The position numbers and the translations under genes were made by a program. This document shows positions 1 through 7,522 of a stretch of 64,000 nucleotides of DNA, in pieces. Source of the DNA: Sulfonitrofixus sp039714575 (GTDB lineage: Bacteria; Campylobacterota; Campylobacteria; Campylobacterales; Sulfurimonadaceae); the NCBI GenBank assembly GCA_039714575.1, contig JBDLJE010000003.1, positions 10,401-74,400 of the forward strand, written 5' to 3'. Position 1 is the first letter of the stretch. Each line of letters starts with the position of its first letter. A model generated the notes under the pieces. The model was not told the origin of the DNA. It did no database searches and worked only from the letters and a program-made list of their open reading frames with translations.

Positions 1-615
1 AACGATGTCAAGAAACTGCTGCGGCTCAACCAGGCTGAGGTGAGCGAAGTGGTGATCCGTCTGAAAGATGTCGCCAACCTGGAAAAAGCGATGAAGAGTC
101 TGCAGCCGCTGCGCGAGATAAAAAACCAGAAAGATAAGCCGGTTTTTGAACTGCATTCGTGGAAAAAGCTCAGCCCTTTTTACAACATCGTCAAGATGCT
201 TGACCTTATGGACATCTCCATCAAGATCATTCTGATCTCTATCGTACTTATATCGATCTTGAACGTAATGGTCATGAGTGTCTATGAACGTATTAAAGAG
301 ATAGGTACGATCGCAGCGATGGGAACCTCTCCGGCGACCATTACCAAGCTCTTTTTGACCGAGGGGTTGATGCTGGGTGTTTTTGGAACGGTTGTGGGGA
401 GTGTTCTCTCCTGGATCATCGTCATTATCGTCAACACTATAGGTATCAGCTACTCGTTTGGACGACAGAGTGACCTGGTGCTTAACCCTGTACTGCATCT
501 TAACGAGGTGCTGCTCATCAGCGGAATCGTCATCTTGATCTCCCTTATCGCCTCGATCTCACCAGCGATGAAAGCGGCCAATCTCAACCCCGTCGACGCA
601 CTTCGACAAAACTAG
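1..615 (+). CDS. ABC transporter permease, LolC/LolE (FtsX) type, 5'-truncated by window edge
   Basis: The reading frame is open from base 1, so the start lies outside the window. About 204 C-terminal residues remain. They hold the end of a periplasmic domain and then an FtsX-type membrane domain with three hydrophobic segments: one around the ISIVLISILNVMVMSV stretch, one around LMLGVFGTVVGSVLSWIIVII, and a last one near the C terminus. The tail AANLNPVDALR is the usual LolE/MacB ending. The family releases lipoproteins from the inner membrane or drives other envelope transport. It is followed after 9 nt by a LolA-like gene, which supports a lipoprotein or lipid trafficking role. The exact substrate is not determinable here. 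Confidence 0.85.
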   Translation, partial: NDVKKLLRLNQAEVSEVVIRLKDVANLEKAMKSLQPLREIKNQKDKPVFELHSWKKLSPFYNIVKMLDLMDISIKIILISIVLISILNVMVMSVYERIKEIGTIAAMGTSPATITKLFLTEGLMLGVFGTVVGSVLSWIIVIIVNTIGISYSFGRQSDLVLNPVLHLNEVLLISGIVILISLIASISPAMKAANLNPVDALRQN

Positions 616-624
616 GAGTCAGCA

Positions 625-1338
625 ATGAAAACAGCAGTAATGATCTTGGCGCTGGGTGTGTCACTTTTGGCAGATAACATCTTGGAACAGATCGACCGTA
701 ACCTCACCCCGGTCTCCGCGCAGATGTATAAAAAACTGATCAACATCGAACCCGACGGCAGTAAAAAGGAGTTCCTTATCTTCCAGGCCAAAAAAGACAG
801 AGACAAGATGATCTCGCTCTTTTTGGAACCTGACAGCGAGAAGGGACGGGCAACACTGCGTCTGGGTGAGAACATGTGGCTCTACATACCCAATGTAGGA
901 CGGCCGCTTCGCATCACCTCGATGCAGTCTGTGGTCGGCGGAGTCTTTAACAATGCCGACATCATGCGCCTTGACTTTACGACCGAATATGATGTGGCAA
1001 AAAATGATAAGAGTGAAGCGGGCTATACTCTGGAGCTAAAAGCTAAGAACGATACCGTCTCTTACGACAGACTGGTGATGCAGGTCGACGGCAAGAGCAT
1101 GACACCGATAAGTATAGAGTGTTACACCTCAACGGGAATGTTGATCAAAACACTCTACTATAAAAAACTTCAGGACTTCGGCGACAAGATCGTCAGGCCG
1201 GCAGTGGTAGAGACCGTCTCCCCGATGTACAAAGGCTACAAGTCCATTATGATCTACGGCAAGATCACCCCGAAAAGTTTTGCTGATGAAGCGTTTACAC
1301 TGGATAACCTGTCCAAAGCATCTGACCTGAGACGTTAA
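625..1338 (+). CDS. Outer membrane lipoprotein-sorting protein (LolA-like)
   Basis: 237 residues with a short N-terminal signal (MKTAVMILALGVSLLADN) and an AGGAGTC ribosome binding site before ATG 625. The body matches the family annotated as outer membrane lipoprotein-sorting protein: a beta-rich periplasmic half-barrel with the landmarks LGENMWLYIPNVGRPLRIT and VETVSPMYKGYKS. It probably accepts a lipophilic ligand from the upstream ABC permease and passes it to the outer membrane. The gene lies 9 nt after the permease and 13 nt before a predicted outer-membrane barrel, so the three are probably one transcription unit. Family membership is fairly clear; the ligand is inference. Confidence 0.8.
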   Translation: MKTAVMILALGVSLLADNILEQIDRNLTPVSAQMYKKLINIEPDGSKKEFLIFQAKKDRDKMISLFLEPDSEKGRATLRLGENMWLYIPNVGRPLRITSMQSVVGGVFNNADIMRLDFTTEYDVAKNDKSEAGYTLELKAKNDTVSYDRLVMQVDGKSMTPISIECYTSTGMLIKTLYYKKLQDFGDKIVRPAVVETVSPMYKGYKSIMIYGKITPKSFADEAFTLDNLSKASDLRR

Positions 1339-1351
1339 GGTATATTAACTT

Positions 1352-2515
1352 ATGAAAACAACGCCCCTTCTGCTACTGTTGATCTCATCATTTCTACTCG
1401 GTGACGAGTATGATTTTGATATGGACGCAATAGAGTCGATAGAGCCGAAGTCTTACGAGTACAACGGCTATCTGCGGGTCGATGACCGTTTCCAGCGTCT
1501 GAATACCGAGTCACCTCTCTACATTCAAAGCGGTGACGACCGCCGTTACCAGAACAATGTACATCTTGAAGGGCTGTTTGAGTTCACCTACTTTTATGAG
1601 ATGTTCACCTTTAAGACCTCGTTGATGGGAACGTATGATTATGTCTATGACACTATATCCGAAGACGACTACCCGGTAAACGAACTCTATGTAGACGCTA
1701 AAATAACAGATAACCATGCGCTCCTGGTTGGAAAAGAGAGCCTGAAGTGGGGAAAAGGGTACTACTTTAACCCGGTCGCTTTTTTTGACCGCCCCAAAGA
1801 TCCTCAGCAGCCGACCGTTGCCAGAGAGGGGTTCAGCATCCTCAAGTACAGCTACAACAAAAGCTTTCAGGGTGCTCTGAAAAATGTCGCCTTTGACCTG
1901 GTCTACCTGAGAGCCGACGACAAGATCAACAAAGACTTCTACCACATAGCGACAGACTCTAAAATATCGAACAACATAGGTGCAAGGCTCTACCTGCTGC
2001 TCTTTGATACGGACATCGACATTATCTATGACTATTCCGATGCGGTACATGACAAGATCGGTATTGACTTCTCCAAAAACCTGCAGACCAACTTTGAGGT
2101 CCACGGTGAATTTGCCAAAGAGATCAGTGGATACCACTCGTATCTTTTGGGTCTGCGGTACTTGACCGATTTTGAGCTGACCATTATCAGTGAGTATGTC
2201 TACCGCTCTAACGGCCTCAACGAAGAGGAGATCAAAGAGACAAATACCACTATCCCTTTTATCGCCAAAAACTATGCCATCACCTGGGTCTCACAAAAAG
2301 AGCCGTTTGATCTTCTCTACGCCAGTCTCTATTTTAAAAACATGTTGAACCTGCAGGACCATAGCCATCAAGACAAACTCGGAGCGACTTACAGCTTTAG
2401 AAACAACATCGAGGTCGATCTCTCTTATAATATTAACAGCGGCAGTGACCTGAGTGAATTTGGGAAAAAGTCGGTGCAGGACTTTGTCTGGCTGAAGACG
2501 ATGTGGCATTTTTAA
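1352..2515 (+). CDS. Predicted outer membrane beta-barrel protein
   Basis: 387 residues with a signal peptide (MKTTPLLLLLISSFLLGDE), alternating aromatic and polar strands through the length, and a C-terminal aromatic (WLKTMWHF) typical of outer membrane barrels. Repeated features such as NNVHLEGLFEFTYFYEMFTFKTS and YNINSGSDLSEFGKKS fit antiparallel strands. I do not recognise a named family. It closes the permease / LolA-like / barrel set and could be the outer-membrane partner of that system. Length fits a 14-18-strand barrel. Confidence 0.65.
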   Translation: MKTTPLLLLLISSFLLGDEYDFDMDAIESIEPKSYEYNGYLRVDDRFQRLNTESPLYIQSGDDRRYQNNVHLEGLFEFTYFYEMFTFKTSLMGTYDYVYDTISEDDYPVNELYVDAKITDNHALLVGKESLKWGKGYYFNPVAFFDRPKDPQQPTVAREGFSILKYSYNKSFQGALKNVAFDLVYLRADDKINKDFYHIATDSKISNNIGARLYLLLFDTDIDIIYDYSDAVHDKIGIDFSKNLQTNFEVHGEFAKEISGYHSYLLGLRYLTDFELTIISEYVYRSNGLNEEEIKETNTTIPFIAKNYAITWVSQKEPFDLLYASLYFKNMLNLQDHSHQDKLGATYSFRNNIEVDLSYNINSGSDLSEFGKKSVQDFVWLKTMWHF

Positions 2516-2526
2516 GCGTTTGTAAT

Positions 2527-2539
2527 GTGGCTGTGCCAC
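2527..2539. terminator. Short GC-rich hairpin after the barrel gene
   Basis: GTGGC-TGT-GCCAC, a perfect 5-bp stem with a 3-nt loop 12 nt after the barrel stop codon, followed by TTGTAAG. The T-tract is poor, so it is at best a weak terminator. A TATACT box follows at 2548-2553 and could be the -10 of the arsC promoter. Confidence 0.35.
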
Positions 2540-2580
2540 TTGTAAGCTATACTTTCTAAAAAAATTTATGGAAAATATCG

Positions 2581-2988
2581 ATGAAAAAAAATGTACTTAT
2601 TCTCTGTACGGGAAACAGCTGCCGCAGTATTATGGCCGAAGCGCTGATCAATGCCAGACTTGGTGATTGTGTAGAAGCCCAGAGCTCCGGTGTCAAAGCC
2701 AGCGGCAGGGTCAACCCGAATGCAGAGGCACTTTTAAAAGAGAAGGGTCTGTGGCGTGAGGATTATCACTCCAAGGTGATCGAGACAGTCATTGATACAC
2801 CGTTTGACCTTGTAGTGACGGTTTGCGATCATGCGCATGAGACCTGTCCGACTTTTCCAAAAGTGGTCAAGACCATTCATATGGCCTTTGAAGACCCATC
2901 CGGTAAAGCAGTCGAAGAGTATGCGATTACCTTGGACTTGATAGAAAAAGAGTTATTGCCTGTAGTTGAAAAAGAGCTTTGTAAATAA
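2581..2988 (+). CDS. arsC: Thioredoxin-coupled arsenate reductase (low-Mr phosphatase fold)
   Basis: 135 residues. The P-loop CTGNSCRS (Cys9 to Ser16) is the low-molecular-weight tyrosine phosphatase signature. Cys82 and Cys89, in VCDHAHETCP, sit where the two resolving cysteines of Staphylococcus plasmid pI258 ArsC lie (Cys10, Cys82, Cys89). The triad indicates the thioredoxin-dependent arsenate reductase rather than a plain protein phosphatase. It reduces arsenate to arsenite in the cytoplasm. No arsenite pump or ArsR gene is adjacent, so export must be encoded elsewhere. A TATACT box lies about 30 nt upstream. Confidence 0.9.
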   Translation: MKKNVLILCTGNSCRSIMAEALINARLGDCVEAQSSGVKASGRVNPNAEALLKEKGLWREDYHSKVIETVIDTPFDLVVTVCDHAHETCPTFPKVVKTIHMAFEDPSGKAVEEYAITLDLIEKELLPVVEKELCK

Positions 2989-3042
2989 GTTGGACGAAGA
3001 AGAACGCTAAAAGCTCTTTAGGCAGTATGTTATAGTGTAAAG

Positions 3043-5028
3043 ATGAAATATCTATTATGTTTACTGCTTTTTACGACACTTATCGCTGAGGTAAAACAGG
3101 CTCCCAATGATCTAATCAATGAGAGCTCCCCCTATCTTCAACAACATGCCTATAATCCTGTTAAGTGGTACCCTTGGGGCACTAAGGCGTTTGAAAAAGC
3201 TAAAAAAGAGCATAAGCCCATCTTCCTCTCTATCGGTTACAGTACCTGCCATTGGTGTCATGTGATGGCACGTGAGTCGTTTGAGAGCGACGAGGTCGCA
3301 GCGCTGCTTAATCGTGACTACATTGCCATCAAAGTTGACCGTGAAGAGCTTCCTCATCTGGACAGTTATTATCAACAACTCCATTTAAAACTCAATAACC
3401 GTGCCGGCGGCTGGCCTCTGAGTGTCATCCTTGATGAAGAACGTAATCCATTTTTTATAGGAACCTATATTCCCCTGCACGATAACTATGGCATCGATGG
3501 GATGATGACGCTGCTTCCGAAGGTGGCAAAAAGGTATAAAGATGACCCTGCTGGTGTTCAGAGAGAAGTCACAGTTGTTCAAAAGTTGATAGATACAAAG
3601 GCTGCCGCGAAACCATACCAGAGAGAAAATTTTAATATTGATACTTTGATGCAGTCATACAGTAAACACTACGACTCAATCTATTTTGGTTTTTCCAAAC
3701 ATCGAAAGTTCCCGGAGGCCTCAAGGATTAGACTTCTGTTTGATCTAGCCACACTGGGTAAACCTGAGGCTAAAACAATGGCGGTAAATACATTACGGAC
3801 AATGGCACTGCATGGCTTATATGACCATATTGACGGTGGTTTTTTCCGTTACAGCACCGATGCTGCCTGGGAGATACCTCATTTTGAGAAGATGTTATAC
3901 AACCAGGCTGAACTCATCCCTCTTTATGCAGAAGCTTACCGCCAGACAAAAGAGCCGCTTTTCAGAGCTGTTGTTGATGAGACGATAGCCATGACCTTAC
4001 AGCGTTTTGGCAGAGATGGGCTCTTCTTTTCAGCATCTAATGCGGACACTGACCATGAAGAGGGGAAATATTTTCTTTTTACAGAAAAAGAGGTTAGCAA
4101 TGCACTTAAAAACAATCCTTATAAAAAAGAGTTGGATGCGGCGATGGCGTATGATGGTTTTATGAACTTTGAGGGAAAACTGCATCTCAATTTTTATACG
4201 CAGAGGCGACCTGAAGGTTTTGATGTATTGCAAAGATCGTTGCAAAAGGTGAGAGAGGGACGTAGATATCCGTTTATTGACACAAAGATCATAACTGCAT
4301 GGAACGCTATGATGATAGAAGCACTCTACAGTGCGAAGACAGTTGACAAAAAATATATCACTGTTGCAAATGAACATCTTGATCAATTACTTAAACTGAT
4401 GTATCCTAAAAACAGATTATTCCACCAGACTCTATATGGAAACAGACCTAAACAAGAGGGGTTGTTGGAAGATTATGCCTTTTTGATCTCTGCTTTGATC
4501 GCAGGGTATGAGGCTGATTATGATAAACAAAAACTTGCTCTGGCAAACCGTCTGACGGAGCAGGCGATCTTTCTCTTTTACAGAGAGGGTAGATGGGTTC
4601 AGGCCGATGATGGACTTAACATCGATGTCGATCTGAATGACAAATACTACACCTCGAGTTATGGAAGGATGATGCAGAATCTTTTCAAACTTGCCGCTTT
4701 GAGTGAAAATTTTGGCCTTGAGAACATTGCCAAGCGTTCTTTAGAGATCAAGATGTCTGAGATCGAAGCGAAGCAGGACCTTGTTCCCTCCAGTGCGATT
4801 GCACTGTTGATGCAGGAGTATGGCGTTGTCATCCTTAAACATAAAAAAGAGAAACTGAATGCAAAGCAAAAAGAGATCTTCTCAATACGCTATCCTTACT
4901 TAGTCACTAAGGTCAAAGAAGATGCTAATAACTTTTTAGCGTGTAAGGTTGACCGCTGTTTCGCTTACGATAAAGCATTAACCCAGGTGACTGAAAAAAT
5001 AGAGGGGTTGGTACGCACTAGTCAATAA
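3043..5028 (+). CDS. DUF255 / YyaL-type thioredoxin-like protein with N-terminal signal
   Basis: 661 residues. After a signal-like N terminus (MKYLLCLLLFTTLIAEV) comes the family hallmark NESSPYLQQHAYNPVKWYPW, then a thioredoxin-like domain with CHWCHVM near residues 68-74. The rest is an (alpha/alpha)6 glycosidase-like toroid (HFEKMLYNQAELI, TAWNAMMIEALY). The family (YyaL, human SPATA20) has no settled function. A signal peptide suggests export, unlike many cytoplasmic members. The last 11 nt overlap the convergent nitroreductase gene. Confidence 0.85.
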   Translation: MKYLLCLLLFTTLIAEVKQAPNDLINESSPYLQQHAYNPVKWYPWGTKAFEKAKKEHKPIFLSIGYSTCHWCHVMARESFESDEVAALLNRDYIAIKVDREELPHLDSYYQQLHLKLNNRAGGWPLSVILDEERNPFFIGTYIPLHDNYGIDGMMTLLPKVAKRYKDDPAGVQREVTVVQKLIDTKAAAKPYQRENFNIDTLMQSYSKHYDSIYFGFSKHRKFPEASRIRLLFDLATLGKPEAKTMAVNTLRTMALHGLYDHIDGGFFRYSTDAAWEIPHFEKMLYNQAELIPLYAEAYRQTKEPLFRAVVDETIAMTLQRFGRDGLFFSASNADTDHEEGKYFLFTEKEVSNALKNNPYKKELDAAMAYDGFMNFEGKLHLNFYTQRRPEGFDVLQRSLQKVREGRRYPFIDTKIITAWNAMMIEALYSAKTVDKKYITVANEHLDQLLKLMYPKNRLFHQTLYGNRPKQEGLLEDYAFLISALIAGYEADYDKQKLALANRLTEQAIFLFYREGRWVQADDGLNIDVDLNDKYYTSSYGRMMQNLFKLAALSENFGLENIAKRSLEIKMSEIEAKQDLVPSSAIALLMQEYGVVILKHKKEKLNAKQKEIFSIRYPYLVTKVKEDANNFLACKVDRCFAYDKALTQVTEKIEGLVRTSQ

Positions 5029-5647
5029 ACTCCACAACCTTGTCAAAAGGCAGTCGTAACTGTTTGGACTGTTTATTGGTCCTGTAGCCAAACGGCAAGA
5101 GCATAGCCACTTGGTATTTGCTGGTGTCGAGTTCTAAGATCGTTTCGACTTGCTCTTTTGTAAACCCTTCTATAGGACAAGAGTCAATACCGACAAAGGC
5201 AGCAGCCGTCATCATATTTCCTGCAGCGATGTATGTTTGTTTGGCTGTCCAGTCGTAAATGTTGTCATCGGAACTTAAGGTCGCTTGCAGATGATCTGCA
5301 TAAAGCTGCAGATAGAAGTCAAGGTTTTCTTGCGGCATCTCTCTTCGTGCAAACCTTTTTTCAGGAAGGCCGCTCTCGACTTTAACACTGTCAATCCCCG
5401 CTAAAACAATAACCAGATGTGAACATGTCGTGATCTGCTCTTGATTCCAGCACGCCGGTTTCAGTTTTTCTTTTAGCGATTCATTGGTGATCACCAGAAA
5501 CTTCCATGCTTCCATACCAAAAGAAGATGGTGATTTTCGTCCCGTCTCTAAAATATAGCGCATCTCTTCGTCAGGTATTTTTTTAGTTGTATCAAATACC
5601 TTGCAGGCATGTCTAAAGTCCATTGCACTTAAAAATTCATTGTTCAT
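5018..5647 (-). CDS. NAD(P)H-dependent oxidoreductase, nitroreductase family
   Basis: 209 residues with the standard FMN-binding nitroreductase layout: N-terminal RHACKVFDTTKKIP, then ILETGRKSPSSFGMEAWKF, central AAGNMMTAAAFVGIDSCPIEGF, and C-terminal LLPFGYRTNKQSKQLRLPFDKV. It resembles NfsB/YdgI-like enzymes that use NAD(P)H and FMN to reduce quinones or nitroaromatics in the cytoplasm. An AGGG box precedes the ATG. It is convergent with the DUF255 gene, and its stop lies inside that gene's last codons. Physiological substrate unknown. Confidence 0.9.
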   Translation of the reverse strand: MNNEFLSAMDFRHACKVFDTTKKIPDEEMRYILETGRKSPSSFGMEAWKFLVITNESLKEKLKPACWNQEQITTCSHLVIVLAGIDSVKVESGLPEKRFARREMPQENLDFYLQLYADHLQATLSSDDNIYDWTAKQTYIAAGNMMTAAAFVGIDSCPIEGFTKEQVETILELDTSKYQVAMLLPFGYRTNKQSKQLRLPFDKVVEFID

Positions 5648-5797
5648 TTTGCGCCCTTTTATAATTATCGATTATTTTAAGGATACTACCTTTAAAAAAA
5701 TAATCAAATGTGACAAAAAAGGAGCTGTTTGATTTTATTCATGATCTATATACCAGACTAAACAAGTAAGGATGCTTGACTTTGAGAGTGGATAGCT

Positions 5798-5830
5798 ATA
5801 TTATTTCATAAAACTATTAGATAATATAAT
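5798..5830 (+). promoter_or_regulatory. Promoter with inverted repeat upstream of the DUF4395/Rrf2 pair
   Basis: TATAAT at 5825-5830 lies 20 nt before ATG 5850. The half-sites ATATTAT (5798-5804) and ATAATAT (5821-5827) form an inverted repeat that overlaps this -10. Rrf2 regulators often act on their own promoter, so this could be an autoregulatory operator. That reading is inference from position only. Confidence 0.4.
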
Positions 5831-5849
5831 TTTATGTCAAGGAATAATT

Positions 5850-6290
5850 ATGGCTCAATCCTGCCCGCTTGTGTTTCGTCAGATCGATGGGACGATAGCA
5901 CGACTGAACGCGCTTTCAGTGTTTCTGTTGTTGTCACTGTTCGTGTTTGTCCCTAGCCCGTTGATACTGCTTTTTTTAGGAGTTGACTTTATGGTCCGTC
6001 TTTATGGCAATAAAGATTTCAGCCCGATATTCCAAGTCTCAAAAGCATTGAAAAAGGTCTTTGGATTTAAAGAGGCGATGACGGATGCGGGTGCAAAACG
6101 TTTGGCGGCACATTTCGGACTTCTCTTTGTACTTCTTACACTGGCCGCTTACTTGGCAGGGTTAACGGTTGTGATGTACTCTGTGATAGCGATCTTTCTT
6201 TTTTGTCTTGTACTCGAGTTGCTGTTTGCCTACTGCGTTGGATGCAAGATCTACTTTATCTACCGCCGATTTGTCCCGGAGCGTCTATAA
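5850..6290 (+). CDS. DUF4395 integral membrane protein
   Basis: 146 residues with about four hydrophobic segments. Family landmarks are the N-terminal CPLVFRQIDGTIARLNA, the FLGVDFMVRLYG segment and the C-terminal CVGCKIYFIYRRFVP, whose CxxC is typical of DUF4395. AGGAATAATT serves as ribosome binding site. The stop codon overlaps the start of the Rrf2 gene (TAATG), so the two are translationally coupled. DUF4395 proteins are often found beside thiol or sulfur genes, but the function is unknown. Confidence 0.85.
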   Translation: MAQSCPLVFRQIDGTIARLNALSVFLLLSLFVFVPSPLILLFLGVDFMVRLYGNKDFSPIFQVSKALKKVFGFKEAMTDAGAKRLAAHFGLLFVLLTLAAYLAGLTVVMYSVIAIFLFCLVLELLFAYCVGCKIYFIYRRFVPERL

Positions 6291-6694
6291 TGACCGGCGT
6301 CTCAACACGGGGTATCTACGGATTGGCTGCGATGCATGTGCTTTCACATGCACCGCGTGAGCGTACGATGCAGATAAAAGAGATAGCAGCCATGACACAG
6401 GTCTCACACTCCTACCTCGAACAACTTCTTTCGGCACTTCGCAAAGGCGGACTGGTAACGAGTATCCGTGGTGCCAACGGCGGGTATAAACTGGCCCATG
6501 CTGCTCATGAGATCACTGTTCTAGAGATCATTGAAGTACTCGAAGGCACGCTTTGTAAAAAAGAGGGGAATGTCGGTGCCAGTGTCATACTGGAATACTT
6601 CTGGGCAGATATACATGAAAAGGTCAAAGAACTTTTTATGTTAAAACTCTCAGAACTGGACCAGGCTTTTCAGCCTTATTACTACGATATATAA
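6290..6694 (+). CDS. Rrf2 family transcriptional regulator
   Basis: 134 residues from the ATG at 6290, which overlaps the preceding stop and gives the canonical Rrf2 N terminus STRGIYGLAAMHVLSH. A longer in-frame start at 6203 would lie inside the DUF4395 gene and is not needed. The winged helix-turn-helix is clear: IKEIAAMTQVSHSYLEQLLSALRKGGLVTSIRGANGGY. Fe-S Rrf2 proteins (IscR, NsrR) carry three cysteines in the following loop. Here only Cys89 is present, so it probably does not bind a classical [2Fe-2S] or [4Fe-4S] cluster. Likely regulates its own DUF4395 operon. Confidence 0.9.
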   Translation: MTGVSTRGIYGLAAMHVLSHAPRERTMQIKEIAAMTQVSHSYLEQLLSALRKGGLVTSIRGANGGYKLAHAAHEITVLEIIEVLEGTLCKKEGNVGASVILEYFWADIHEKVKELFMLKLSELDQAFQPYYYDI

Positions 6695-6789
6695 ACAAAA
6701 ACGTATTTTTCAACCAATTGGCTTTCAATTTCAATTCCTATTTAGTTTTCTTATAGTAACTTAAGGCCATCAAGTATGAAAGTGAAGTT

Positions 6790-7344
6790 ATGAATAATTC
6801 TGAAGCTGTTCTTCTCGCGCTGGCTATAGCAATATTAGCAGGACTGATATTCTACTCAATCTATCTGAAATACCGCAGTTCAAAAGTACAATCTGCATCG
6901 TCACAGGCAGAGTCCCTTAAAAACATGCTCGATGAATATGCTCAAAAAGTACAAGAAGATGAAGATACAATTGATGCGAAATTCAACACAGAGGGTATTG
7001 AGATCCCGACTAAAAAGTATCCGAAATACGACAATACGAGAGCCGTTAATGAGATGGGTCTGACACAAGAAGAGGCGGACAGTTTTGTCCATGACCTTGT
7101 TGAGGCGATAGGATCAGAGATACCGCGTATAGAAGAGGCGATCATAGGGTCTGATTATAAGACAATCGAAGAGATCGTTCATACGATCACCGGTTCTTCT
7201 TCGACCCTTGGAACCGGAGGTATCTCATTGGCACTTATCAGTTTTTATACATCGGTCCAACATCGGGACACTTTTCAAAAACTGTATGTCCATTTACAAA
7301 ACGTAAAGTACTATCTGAATGAACTGAAAGATCAGGCAAAGTAG
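6790..7344 (+). CDS. Membrane-anchored HPt (histidine phosphotransfer) domain protein
   Basis: 184 residues. One N-terminal transmembrane helix (residues 5-26) and a short coiled linker lead to a C-terminal four-helix HPt-like domain around residues 90-180. The phosphoacceptor motif is IVHTITGSSSTLG with His131. The Lys usual at H-x-x-K-G is Thr here, leaving HTITGS. No histidine kinase or receiver gene is adjacent. A membrane-tethered orphan HPt is unusual. It stands 178 nt upstream of the four-gene membrane complex and could feed a phosphorelay to it, but nothing in the sequence proves that. Confidence 0.65.
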   Translation: MNNSEAVLLALAIAILAGLIFYSIYLKYRSSKVQSASSQAESLKNMLDEYAQKVQEDEDTIDAKFNTEGIEIPTKKYPKYDNTRAVNEMGLTQEEADSFVHDLVEAIGSEIPRIEEAIIGSDYKTIEEIVHTITGSSSTLGTGGISLALISFYTSVQHRDTFQKLYVHLQNVKYYLNELKDQAK

Positions 7345-7360
7345 TCTAAATAGGGGTTTT

Positions 7361-7388
7361 TAACGGACAAATGGCATGATGTGCCCGT
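7361..7388. repeat. Nested hairpin in the HPt / complex intergenic gap
   Basis: AACGG and CCGTT arms enclose an inner GGCA-TGATG-TGCC stem about 20 nt after the HPt stop. It may act as a weak terminator separating the HPt gene from the 7523-12271 operon. There is no T-tract immediately after it. Confidence 0.3.
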
Positions 7389-7522
7389 TCAGACAGCTGT
7401 ATTTAAATAAACATAAATATAAACAGTGTAAAATGTACTTTATAAGGGCATCTCCAATACCCCTGAAACATATATAAATTAGAAGATATAGAGCGTATCT
7501 ACTTCCAAGAACAAGGCAAAAT

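Noticed and set aside
2581..2988. Protein tyrosine phosphatase instead of arsenate reductase
   Set aside because: Cys82 and Cys89 match the resolving cysteines of thioredoxin-type ArsC.
6203..6289. Longer Rrf2 protein starting at 6203
   Set aside because: The extra residues lie inside the DUF4395 gene and do not match Rrf2 N termini; ATG 6290 gives the canonical start.
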